Positions 1-5,292 of a stretch of DNA of 5,381 bases are shown piece after piece. Source of the DNA: Pseudomonadota bacterium (GTDB taxonomy: Bacteria > Pseudomonadota > Gammaproteobacteria > GRL18); the NCBI GenBank assembly GCA_030632745.1, contig DAOVUE010000145.1:1-5381 (forward strand). Reading direction: 5' to 3'. A program made the translations under genes and the position numbers. Under the pieces are notes generated by a model that had not been told where the DNA came from, did no database searches, and was given only the letters and a program-made list of their open reading frames with translations. How positions within the stretch are numbered: the first letter of the stretch is position 1; every line of letters starts with the position of its first letter.

Positions 1-443
1 AGAGCCCGGGTTCCTTCCCTGATGGTGACTACGACATTGGGTAGTTTGTTAATGACCACTGCCAGAATAGCAGCAGATTCCACCAGCCCGAACCAGACAT
101 AGCAAAGAATGATGGTGACCAGAGCCGGGATATTAAGGAAGATGATCAGCCAGTTATCAAAAAAATAATTGAGTTTTTTGCTTCTGCCCAGAGCGATGCC
201 AATAGCACAGCCCAGAATCATGGCGATAGAAAAACTGACCAGCAGCCGTAACAGGGTAATACCTAAATTGTAGGGCAGCTGGCCAGACTGGATCTCCTGC
301 CAAAGTACACCAAGGACAAACAGGGGTTCGGGCAGAGTTGTAGAACCTAGATATGCTGCAATAGTCTGCCATAAACCCAGGAGGGCTATAATTGACAGTG
401 CAGCCAGACCTTGTTGGCGACTTAACGATAACCCGGCAGACAT
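1..443 (-). CDS. ABC transporter permease, SsuC/TauC type (partial, C-terminus beyond left edge)
   Basis: Inner-membrane permease subunit of a binding-protein-dependent importer (BPD_transp_1 superfamily). The window holds the first 147 codons; the rest lies past position 1. Visible hydrophobic segments are at about residues 13-32, 60-85, 98-118 and 121-138. Between the first two lies the stretch 'LPEPLFVLGVLW', typical of nitrate/sulfonate/taurine-type permeases. The visible part ends at 'REGTRA', just before where the EAA loop that docks the ATPase is expected. The ATG at 443-441 lies 2 nt after the stop of the binding-protein gene. There is no clear Shine-Dalgarno, so translation is probably coupled to the upstream gene. 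The ATPase gene is not in view and is presumably further left. Family assignment is firm; the substrate is unknown. Nothing suggests a molybdate (ModB) permease despite the nearby moaA. Confidence 0.92.
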   Translation of the reverse strand, partial: MSAGLSLSRQQGLAALSIIALLGLWQTIAAYLGSTTLPEPLFVLGVLWQEIQSGQLPYNLGITLLRLLVSFSIAMILGCAIGIALGRSKKLNYFFDNWLIIFLNIPALVTIILCYVWFGLVESAAILAVVINKLPNVVVTIREGTRA

Positions 444-445
444 GG

Positions 446-1414
446 TTAGTGAATCATCCAGAAGGTATCTGGCAGCAAATGATCAGCGCTACCGGTCAAG
501 CGATTATGACTGAGTTTTTGAAGTATGGAATATATTTGGTCAGCGGCCTGTAGTTGCTCATTTCCCCAACGCTCAATGCGGCCGGCACAATAGCGCTCAC
601 GTAAGACCCTCTGGGTATTGTTGTCTTTGGCTTTGGTTAAAGGAATGATTTTTTCCCAGGCAGGGTCTGAAGTACATAATAATTCCTTGCTCTTCCCGGT
701 TGCCTGCAAAAAGCTGTTGACGGCTTTTTTGTTGCTTTTCGCCCAGCTTTGCTTGAAAACAAAACCGAGGCTGGGAACACTGGCTTTAATTCCCAGACCG
801 TCAAGAATCTCTTTGCCGTTAATAATCTGCCGGTAACCCTGAGCTTCAAGTCTGGCGGCATAATGCCAGTACGTGATTATGGCATCGACGCGATCCCTCA
901 AAAGTTGCTGATTGAGCAGGGGCGGGGCGGCAAAAACTTTTTCTACCGATTGATCAAGATCAAGTTCATGTTGTTGCATCAGCAAAGCTCTGAGTAACAG
1001 CCAGTTTTTGTCCAGTTCACCACCGGCAATACCGAGTCGGCTGTCTTTCAGGTCTTTTATTGACCGGATAGGGCTGTTTGAGGGAACGATCAGGGCGCCT
1101 GCGGTATTTGAATAGGGGTAAAAGGTCAGGTCAGCACCTGTAGAACGCTGCTTTGATGTCCAGATCCAGTCCGAGACTATCATATCGACAGAACCGGATA
1201 GCAGGGCTATTTTCCCAGCCTGGGGGTTCGCTACGTGCTGGATCTTCAGTTTAAAGTCATCAGACAGGTCAAGTCCGGCATTTTTCAGTGCGGTCAGTTC
1301 CCAGTTGACAGTTCCAAATGGCAGTATACCGAGACGAATCGTGGTTTGTTCTGCTGCACTTGAGTTGTTGCAGATAAACACAATCAGCCATAAAAAAAGT
1401 GTTTTCAATTTCAT
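446..1414 (-). CDS. ABC transporter periplasmic substrate-binding protein (SsuA/TauA/NMT1-like)
   Basis: Soluble periplasmic receptor that would deliver a small ligand to the permease encoded next. It has 322 residues, a normal length for the family. Residues 1-20 or 1-21 form a Sec signal peptide: Lys2/Lys4, a hydrophobic core at 6-15, and an SSA-A or SAA-E cleavage site. Cys15 has Ile before it, so it is a poor lipobox. The mature protein begins with a beta strand, 'IRLGILPFG' (26-34). It then shows the family pattern of a counted-gene-dose segment 'LLSGSVDMIVSDWIW' (71-85), 'GALIVP', and a hinge region with 'DLKDSRLGIAGG'. The tandem Trp residues in D82-W-I-W85 may belong to the binding cleft (inference). 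Two cysteines near the C-terminus could form a disulfide. The ATG at 1414-1412 lacks a good Shine-Dalgarno but is supported by the signal peptide. The gene is divergent from moaA. The ligand is unknown; sulfonates, thiamine precursors and similar small organics are all possible for this superfamily. Confidence 0.92.
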   Translation of the reverse strand: MKLKTLFLWLIVFICNNSSAAEQTTIRLGILPFGTVNWELTALKNAGLDLSDDFKLKIQHVANPQAGKIALLSGSVDMIVSDWIWTSKQRSTGADLTFYPYSNTAGALIVPSNSPIRSIKDLKDSRLGIAGGELDKNWLLLRALLMQQHELDLDQSVEKVFAAPPLLNQQLLRDRVDAIITYWHYAARLEAQGYRQIINGKEILDGLGIKASVPSLGFVFKQSWAKSNKKAVNSFLQATGKSKELLCTSDPAWEKIIPLTKAKDNNTQRVLRERYCAGRIERWGNEQLQAADQIYSILQKLSHNRLTGSADHLLPDTFWMIH

Positions 1415-1451
1415 TTTGAATTAATGGATACCGGTTCGGTCAAAAAATACT

Positions 1452-1481
1452 ATTTTAGCCGGATGAGAGAAGGATTGGAAA
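1452..1481 (-). promoter_or_regulatory. Candidate promoter of the ABC importer pair
   Basis: Read on the minus strand, TTTCCA (1481-1476) is followed after 18 nt by TAAAAT (1457-1452). The -10-like box lies 37 nt ahead of the binding-protein start codon. Both boxes deviate from the sigma-70 consensus. The call rests only on position and spacing. Confidence 0.35.
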
Positions 1482-1517
1482 GTTTCTACAATACACGCCG
1501 TTGGATATGAAGCAATA

Positions 1518-1555
1518 TAGAATGATTTAAGATGCGTAGAATGAATTAAGATGCG
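1518..1555 (+). repeat. Tandem direct repeat, two copies of a 19-bp unit
   Basis: TAGAATGATTTAAGATGCG (1518-1536) is followed without a gap by TAGAATGAATTAAGATGCG (1537-1555). The copies differ at one base (T1526 versus A1545). No third copy follows. The pair lies in the divergent intergenic region, ending 74 nt before the moaA start codon and 97 nt or more from the ABC gene start. Two same-orientation sites just upstream of a candidate promoter would suit an activator binding as tandem dimers, but that role is inference. Replication slippage is the alternative explanation. Confidence 0.8.
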
Positions 1556-1594
1556 TTGTGGGAAATAAAATAGCTACGGCAGGGTTTTTAAAAC

Positions 1595-1603
1595 TGGTAA
1601 AAT
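1595..1603 (+). promoter_or_regulatory. Candidate extended -10 promoter of the moaA operon
   Basis: TGGTAAAAT fits an extended -10 (TGn followed by TAAAAT at 1598-1603). No good -35 box is visible 17 nt upstream, which is tolerated in extended -10 promoters and fits activator dependence. Transcription would start near 1610, leaving a leader of about 20 nt. That is too short for the moco riboswitch found ahead of moaA in enterobacteria. Confidence 0.4.
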
Positions 1604-1629
1604 CCACTTACTGATTTTTTCTGTAAAAT

Positions 1630-2643
1630 ATGTCAATGAATCAAGTTTCCAGCAAAATGCAATTAATTGACCGCTTTGGCCGGCGGGTTAATTATTTAAG
1701 AATTTCAATAACAGACCGGTGTGATTTCCGTTGTGTTTATTGTATGTCTGAAGAAATGACCTTTTTGCCGCGAGCGCAGATTCTGACCCTTGAAGAAATA
1801 TATACCTTAGCAGAAACCTTTACTGAACTCGGGATTAACAAAATAAGAATAACCGGGGGAGAACCTTTGATTAGAAGAGGCGCTCTGGATTTGCTGGAGA
1901 AAATCGGCAGTTTGCAGGGACTTGATGAACTGGTTTTGACGAGCAACGGTTCACAGTTGGATAAAATGGCAGGCAAATTGAAGACAGCCGGGATTAAGCG
2001 AATTAATGTTAGTCTGGATACACTGAATGCTGAAAAGTTCAGACGATTAACAAGGACCGGTGACCTGCAGCAGGTGCTTAAGGGAATACAGGCAGCCAAA
2101 TCAGCTGGATTTGAGAGATTAAAGATTAACGCAGTGATTTTAAAAAATCGCAATCATAATGAAGTCACTGACCTGGTTCAATTTGCCGTAGATCAGGACA
2201 TAGATATCAGTTTTATCGAAGAAATGCCTTTAGGTTATGTTGATGAACATAACCGTGGAGAAACTTATTACTCCAGCGATCAGATCAAGACCGATCTGGA
2301 TAAGCGGTTCGAACTTTTGCCGACACCCGAAAAAACTGGTGGCCCTGCCAAATATTTCCGTATTTCCGGAAGTACCAGCAAAGTCGGATTTATTTCACCC
2401 CACAGCCACAATTTCTGCAGCACCTGCAACCGGGTACGTATAACCGCAGAAGGACGTTTATTATTATGTCTTGGCAACGAACATTCTATAGATCTGAAAC
2501 GGGTTATTCGTGCTAATCCGGGTGATAAAGAGGTCTTGAAACAGTCCATTATCAAAGCGATGCTGATAAAACCCGAAAGACATGAATTTAATATTAAAGA
2601 GCAGCCGATAATTATGCGTCATATGAGTGTCACAGGAGGTTAA
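1630..2643 (+). CDS. moaA: GTP 3',8-cyclase MoaA (molybdenum cofactor biosynthesis)
   Basis: Cytoplasmic radical-SAM enzyme that converts GTP to 3',8-cyclo-7,8-dihydro-GTP, the first step of molybdopterin synthesis; MoaC then makes cPMP. All hallmarks are present in 337 residues. The SAM [4Fe-4S] cluster motif CDFRCVYC uses Cys31, Cys35 and Cys38. The SAM-binding GGEP is at 76-79. The C-terminal cluster motif C-x2-C-x13-C uses Cys263, Cys266 and Cys280. Arg268 and Arg270 lie in 'NRVRIT', matching GTP-contacting arginines of the family. The conserved Gly-Gly tail, needed to activate the reaction, ends the protein. The sequence resembles pseudomonad MoaA throughout. The first ATG (1630) and a second at 1636 are both possible starts; neither has a Shine-Dalgarno. 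It is the first gene of a five-gene row. No moaB, moaC, moaD, moaE or mod genes are in the window. Confidence 0.98.
   Translation: MSMNQVSSKMQLIDRFGRRVNYLRISITDRCDFRCVYCMSEEMTFLPRAQILTLEEIYTLAETFTELGINKIRITGGEPLIRRGALDLLEKIGSLQGLDELVLTSNGSQLDKMAGKLKTAGIKRINVSLDTLNAEKFRRLTRTGDLQQVLKGIQAAKSAGFERLKINAVILKNRNHNEVTDLVQFAVDQDIDISFIEEMPLGYVDEHNRGETYYSSDQIKTDLDKRFELLPTPEKTGGPAKYFRISGSTSKVGFISPHSHNFCSTCNRVRITAEGRLLLCLGNEHSIDLKRVIRANPGDKEVLKQSIIKAMLIKPERHEFNIKEQPIIMRHMSVTGG
2634..2640 (+). promoter_or_regulatory. Strong Shine-Dalgarno that fixes the TTG start of the rhodanese gene
   Basis: AGGAGGT is a near-perfect ribosome binding site, with 4 nt between AGGAGG and the TTG at 2644. It is made from the codons for the last Thr-Gly-Gly of MoaA (ACA GGA GGT), so one stretch serves the conserved MoaA tail and initiation of the next gene. 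It is the only strong ribosome binding site I see in the operon, and it supports the unusual TTG start. Confidence 0.8.
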
Positions 2644-3048
2644 TTGAAAACAAAACTAGCCTTGCTTTTTTCGGCTCTCAACCTGATCATCGGCTGCAGT
2701 TCCACTGAAAAAACCCATATATCTCAAACCGAATTATTGCAACTCATCGAGTCTGGTAAAGCGCCGGTAATAATTGATGTACGCTCAGATTATGAATTTA
2801 AAACCAGCCATGTGCCTGATGCAAAACATATTTCATTCTGGAAGGCTTTCTCAACAGATGACCTGGACGATTACCCGCCTGATGAGCTATTAGTGCTTTA
2901 TTGCGAGCACGGTCCCCGGGCCGGTATCGCGAAATTTGCTTTCAGTTTGTCCGGTTTTGACAATATGGTTTACCTGGAAGGACACATGAAAGCCTGGAAA
3001 GCAGCGGGGTTGCCTGTCGAGGAACAGGTCATTGATAAGCAAGAATAG
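2644..3048 (+). CDS. Rhodanese-domain lipoprotein
   Basis: Single-domain rhodanese of 134 residues anchored outside the inner membrane by a lipid. The N-terminus MKTKLALLFSALNLIIGC is a lipoprotein signal with lipobox I-I-G-C and lipidated Cys18. Ser19 follows, so export to the outer membrane is possible (the +2 rule). The rhodanese domain spans about 27-127. It shows 'IIDVRSDYEF' (43-52), the 'HVPDAKHI' turn (56-63) and the active loop YCEHGPRAG with catalytic Cys87 and Arg92 (C-x4-R). Such enzymes carry a persulfide on the cysteine and pass sulfane sulfur to an acceptor; the substrate here is unknown. The TTG start directly abuts the moaA stop and is in the same frame. An ATG-free N-terminus with a perfect ribosome site and a correct lipoprotein signal makes this start convincing. 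Being extracytoplasmic, it is unlikely to supply sulfur for cytoplasmic molybdopterin synthesis. Confidence 0.92.
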   Translation: MKTKLALLFSALNLIIGCSSTEKTHISQTELLQLIESGKAPVIIDVRSDYEFKTSHVPDAKHISFWKAFSTDDLDDYPPDELLVLYCEHGPRAGIAKFAFSLSGFDNMVYLEGHMKAWKAAGLPVEEQVIDKQE

Positions 3049-3057
3049 CAACAATTA

Positions 3058-3873
3058 ATGAAACGATTTATTTTACTGTTGCTTTCAATATGGCGGCAGC
3101 GCTTCAAGTTGTATCTGGCTTTTGCTATAGCAGGGGCCTTATTCGGAATATTTATCCTGGATCCAATCAATGATTTTGTTTACTTCCATGAGCATGGTGT
3201 TGATGAGCCCTCGGTCAGTAAATACATTCTGGAAGAACTGAAGTTATCATTGAGTGGTAAAACTCCTAAAAAGACCTATTTTTATGCGCAGGTGGGGGTT
3301 GTTATTGGTCTTGTAGTTGCCTGGATGTATGGTCTTATACACAGACGTATTGAACATATCGAACAGCTAAGTGATGAAATCGACAAGGATTTGCCTGGCA
3401 CCATCAGACAGGGGGAAGGGCCATTACTGGAATTCAAGTCATCTTTTCGCTGGGATATCGAACAATCGCGGGTAAATCGTGCTCTGGAAACTGTAATTAT
3501 GAAAGCTCTGGCCGGTTTTATGAACAGCCACAGTGGTGGAACACTGTTGATAGGTGTTGCTGATGATGGTGAAATTCTGGGGCTGGAGAATGACTATCAA
3601 TCGCTTAAAAGACAAGGCCAGGATGGCTTTGAGCAGGCGATTATGACGGCGACTTCCTCATCCCTTGGTGCTGATTTATGCCGTTATATTAAAGTATTGT
3701 TTCACTCTTCGGAAAGTAAAGATGTTTGCCGGCTGATAATATTGCCGGCATCCAGGCCGGTATTCTTTAAACAGGGCAATGAACCGAAATTTTATTTGCG
3801 AACCGGAGGCGGAACCCGGGATTTGAATATCCAGGAAGCAACGGAGTTTATTGTTGAGCGCTGGGCCAAATAA
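3058..3873 (+). CDS. Membrane-anchored Schlafen-type AlbA_2 domain protein
   Basis: Protein of 271 residues with two hydrophobic helices (about 16-37 and 76-96) and a C-terminal cytoplasmic AlbA_2 domain (about 113-270). The short N-terminal run of leucines (5-9) may extend the first helix. Between the helices is a loop of about 40 residues, probably periplasmic. The domain starts with 'GEGPLLEFKSS' (119-129), continues with 'ALAGFMNSHSGGTLLIGVADDG' split over 149-170, and ends with 'KFYLRTGGGTRDL' and a helix. From memory, Glu120, Glu125, Lys127 and Asp168 align with the three-carboxylate tRNase/rRNase centre of vertebrate Schlafens, so nuclease activity is possible but unproven; many bacterial members are annotated only as putative DNA- or ATP-binding. 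No helicase or helix-turn-helix follows, unlike the longer COG2865 proteins. It starts 9 nt after the rhodanese gene without a clear Shine-Dalgarno. Confidence 0.87.
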   Translation: MKRFILLLLSIWRQRFKLYLAFAIAGALFGIFILDPINDFVYFHEHGVDEPSVSKYILEELKLSLSGKTPKKTYFYAQVGVVIGLVVAWMYGLIHRRIEHIEQLSDEIDKDLPGTIRQGEGPLLEFKSSFRWDIEQSRVNRALETVIMKALAGFMNSHSGGTLLIGVADDGEILGLENDYQSLKRQGQDGFEQAIMTATSSSLGADLCRYIKVLFHSSESKDVCRLIILPASRPVFFKQGNEPKFYLRTGGGTRDLNIQEATEFIVERWAK

Positions 3874-3874
3874 C

Positions 3875-4273
3875 ATGTTAGCTGCAAGTACAGGCAATCC
3901 AGCTGGATTAATTACTGTCCTGATATCATTAATTGTGATTACACCATTGTGTGGATTCTTATTCTCATGTGGCTGCACCTGGCCGGGAGCAGGATTAGAG
4001 GAAAACTGCAACTATTTTGATATGGCTGCGCAACATCAATGTCCCTGGTGTACATCAATAATTGCCGGAGGGTTATCTGTCGGGTTGGCCGTGATAGCAG
4101 GATATTTCACTTCAAAAGGTGACTGGTTTTTGCTGCCATTATCTTCCTCAGTGTTCAATCAGATCTTAGTGCGTGTGAGCACCGGTCTTGGCGTGTTTTT
4201 ACTGACTGCTTTTGTGACTGGCCTGATTTCGGTAAAAATACAGGGGTATCCAACTTTTTTATTCGGTATCTAA
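3875..4273 (+). CDS. Small polytopic membrane protein with conserved-looking Cys motifs, function unknown
   Basis: I do not recognise this 132-residue protein. It has hydrophobic segments at about 12-31, 61-78 and 93-120; the last may be one long or two short helices. Between the first two lies a loop of about 30 residues packed with cysteines: C32-G-C34-T-W-P-G, then C45-N, then H54-Q-C56-P-W-C59 at the edge of the second helix. Cys26 is inside the first helix. The CPWC is a thioredoxin-like C-x2-C, and the loop could bind a metal, a heme or form disulfides (inference). ATG 3875 lies 1 nt after the upstream stop and is preferred. An in-frame TTG at 3851 with a GGAG-like site would add 8 residues and overlap the upstream gene. 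It sits between the AlbA_2 gene and a CPXCG gene, 1 nt from each. Confidence 0.78.
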   Translation: MLAASTGNPAGLITVLISLIVITPLCGFLFSCGCTWPGAGLEENCNYFDMAAQHQCPWCTSIIAGGLSVGLAVIAGYFTSKGDWFLLPLSSSVFNQILVRVSTGLGVFLLTAFVTGLISVKIQGYPTFLFGI

Positions 4274-4274
4274 A

Positions 4275-4475
4275 ATGAATGAATATAACCAGGAAGAGCT
4301 TGCACTCTTCTGTCCCTATTGTGGAGAATCAATCAGGCCGCTGATTGATTACTCTGCCGGCGCTCAGGAATATTATGAAGACTGCTCCGTCTGCTGTGCA
4401 CCCATATTATTTTCTTTGACGGATAGAGGTGGTGACGGGGCATTAAAAGTTGAAGTAAGAAGGGATGATGAATAA
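4275..4475 (+). CDS. CPXCG-motif cysteine-rich protein (Cys_rich_CPXG family)
   Basis: Zinc-ribbon-like protein of 66 residues, the usual size for this family of unknown function, common in gammaproteobacteria. The first knuckle is C13-P-Y-C16-G, followed by 'IDYS' and 'QEYYEDC' (31-37). The second knuckle is C37-S-V-C40-C41-A-P. The pattern of two knuckles with a doubled cysteine and an acidic 'EDC' is diagnostic. No signal peptide or membrane helix is present, so it is cytoplasmic. The acidic tail ends RRDDE. ATG 4275 lies 1 nt after the preceding stop with no Shine-Dalgarno, implying translational coupling. It is the last gene of the row. No intrinsic terminator follows immediately; an imperfect palindromic element begins 28 nt downstream. 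Confidence 0.93.
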   Translation: MNEYNQEELALFCPYCGESIRPLIDYSAGAQEYYEDCSVCCAPILFSLTDRGGDGALKVEVRRDDE

Positions 4476-4502
4476 TAAGGCAAGATTTTACTATAGACAC
4501 TA

Positions 4503-4659
4503 AGGAACGTGCACGAAATAACTTCGCCAACTAGCTTGTCTTTATGCCCGTCTTCTTCGTTACATCAATAGTTGCGTAGCCTGCTATGCGCCTATTGCTG
4601 CGCCTTGAATACGAACATAAACCTACGCCAGTTGTCTAATTTATTCCGTGCCCGTTCCT
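4503..4659. repeat. Imperfect palindromic element, MITE/REP-like
   Basis: About 157 bp that is symmetric around position 4581. Its ends AGGAACGTGCACGAAATAA (4503-4521) and TTATTCCGTGCCCGTTCCT (4641-4659) match as inverted repeats at 17 of 19 positions. Symmetry continues inward: TTTATG (4541) with CATAAA (4616), CAATAG (4566) with CTATTG (4592), and GCGTAGC (4574) with GCTATGC (4583). A TAA triplet lies at both ends (4501-4503 and 4659-4661) around GGAAC...GTTCC, which could be a 3-bp target duplication. It codes for nothing convincing. If transcribed it would fold into one long hairpin and could protect or end the upstream operon mRNA. It resembles dispersed repeats of marine gammaproteobacteria, but I cannot confirm copy number here. 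Confidence 0.72.
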
Positions 4660-4739
4660 AAACAACCTGCTGCTCTGCCGAGTAATAGAACCCTGCATGT
4701 TTTTTATCAGTCAGAAAGGTAAATTGGTTCTGCGTCAAT

Positions 4740-4769
4740 CTGACGCGCGGCAATATGTCACATTATATA
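4740..4769 (+). promoter_or_regulatory. Candidate promoter ahead of the terminator and DUF5329 gene
   Basis: CTGACG (4740-4745) and TATATA (4764-4769) are separated by 18 nt. Transcription would begin near 4776 and reach the terminator after about 105 nt. An alternative -10, TATAGT at 4786-4791, has only a weak partner upstream. Neither is close to consensus. Confidence 0.35.
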
Positions 4770-4777
4770 AAGTGTGA
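4758..4777. promoter_or_regulatory. Operator-like 20-bp palindrome over the candidate -10
   Basis: TCACATTATATAAAGTGTGA is symmetric at 8 of 10 base pairs and covers the TATATA box. Its right half AGTGTGA (4771-4777) recurs in the same orientation at 4789-4795, 18 nt later. The layout fits a repressor site. The arms are in the opposite order to a CRP site (TGTGA-N6-TCACA), so it is not a CRP site. Confidence 0.45.
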
Positions 4778-4854
4778 GTTATAGGTATAGTGTGACCAAC
4801 TCTTGTACGCGCTCTTAATTGAGATAGAGTTTTGAATTATCTTTCCTCTTTATT

Positions 4855-4883
4855 ATGCGGCTTCTCATAGCCGCATTTTTTTT
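4855..4883 (+). terminator. Intrinsic terminator
   Basis: A perfect 7-bp stem ATGCGGC (4855-4861) / GCCGCAT (4870-4876) with an 8-nt loop is followed by an unbroken run of T to 4883. On the minus strand there is no matching T run, so it acts on rightward transcripts. It ends a transcript from 4662-4854 or read-through from the moaA operon, and it lies 28 nt before the next start codon. Confidence 0.87.
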
Positions 4884-4911
4884 GTGCGCTGAGTCGTTAA
4901 ATGTAGAAATT

Positions 4912-5292
4912 ATGAGAAGAATATCAAATATCATTATCTTATTATTTTCAGCAGCTGTTTTTTCTGAAGGCATATTACAGGATGAAATAGTTCATTTGAT
5001 AGGATTTGTATCTGCATCAGAATGCACTTTTATCAGAAATGGCAAGGAATATGAGGCTAAAGAGGCTGTTTCTCATATTAGAAAGAAATACGAGTACTTT
5101 AAAGAAGATATTCTTAGCACCGAGCAGTTTATTGAGCTTAGTGCCTCAAGAAGTACAATTTCAAAAAAGAAGTATCAAATACAATGCAAAGGTGCTGAAA
5201 GGATTACCAGTCAAAAATGGCTTCTTGATGAATTGGAAAAATATAGAAAGAATAAAAACGTTCAACAAACAAATTTATACGGATTGCAATAA
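4912..5292 (+). CDS. Exported DUF5329-family protein (YfeK-like)
   Basis: Small secreted protein of 126 residues with unknown function. Residues 1-18 form a signal peptide: Arg2/Arg3, hydrophobic core 7-17, likely cleavage VFS-E. The mature part carries the family pattern as I remember it from E. coli YfeK. It has an initial helix, 'CTFIRNGKEYEAKEAVSHIRKK' within 38-59, 'STEQFIELSASRSTIS' (69-84), 'KKYQIQCKG' and 'WLLDELEKYR' (103-112). Cys38 and Cys92 may pair in the periplasm. An upstream in-frame ATG at 4855 is rejected because it lies in the terminator stem and would spoil the signal peptide. ATG 4912 has no good Shine-Dalgarno. A hand count gives about 31% G+C over 4921-5280, well below moaA. 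The promoter is unclear; read-through of the terminator seems needed unless a promoter lies within 4884-4911. Confidence 0.83.
   Translation: MRRISNIIILLFSAAVFSEGILQDEIVHLIGFVSASECTFIRNGKEYEAKEAVSHIRKKYEYFKEDILSTEQFIELSASRSTISKKKYQIQCKGAERITSQKWLLDELEKYRKNKNVQQTNLYGLQ

Larger units (their letters stand above)
4662..4854. other. Intergenic stretch with regulatory-looking structure, no gene seen
   Basis: No coding region or tRNA is convincing here. Contents are a perfect GCGTCA-ATC-TGACGC hairpin (4732-4746), the operator-like palindrome and candidate promoter at 4740-4777, a second AGTGTGA at 4789-4795, and an inverted pair AACTCT (4798-4803) / AGAGTT (4826-4831). The first 70 nt (4662-4731) show nothing I can name. 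Confidence 0.5.

Noticed and set aside
157..372. Minus-strand reading frame with CPWC motifs
   Set aside because: It lies in another frame of the ABC permease gene, whose own translation is a clear permease. The CPWC resemblance to the 3875-4273 protein is coincidental.
1556..1629. Moco riboswitch ahead of moaA
   Set aside because: The stretch between the likely promoter and the start codon is about 20 nt, and no long multi-helix fold is visible.
1737..2153. 138-codon reading frame on the strand opposite moaA
   Set aside because: It is fully inside moaA and antisense to it, has no ribosome site and no recognisable domain.
3851..3874. TTG 3851 as start of the Cys-loop membrane protein
   Set aside because: It overlaps the AlbA_2 gene by 23 nt and adds eight non-hydrophobic residues. 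ATG 3875, directly after the upstream stop, matches the spacing of the other operon genes. A weak GGAG before the TTG keeps it possible.
4662..4740. Possible tRNA because of a GGTTC-like stretch on the minus strand
   Set aside because: No cloverleaf arms or acceptor stem pair around it.
4758..4777. CRP binding site
   Set aside because: The arms run TCACA then TGTGA with 10 nt between, the reverse of the CRP arrangement.
4855..4911. Upstream start ATG 4855 for the DUF5329 gene, giving 145 residues
   Set aside because: That ATG is part of the terminator stem, and the added 19 residues place a second hydrophobic run before a complete signal peptide that begins at 4912.
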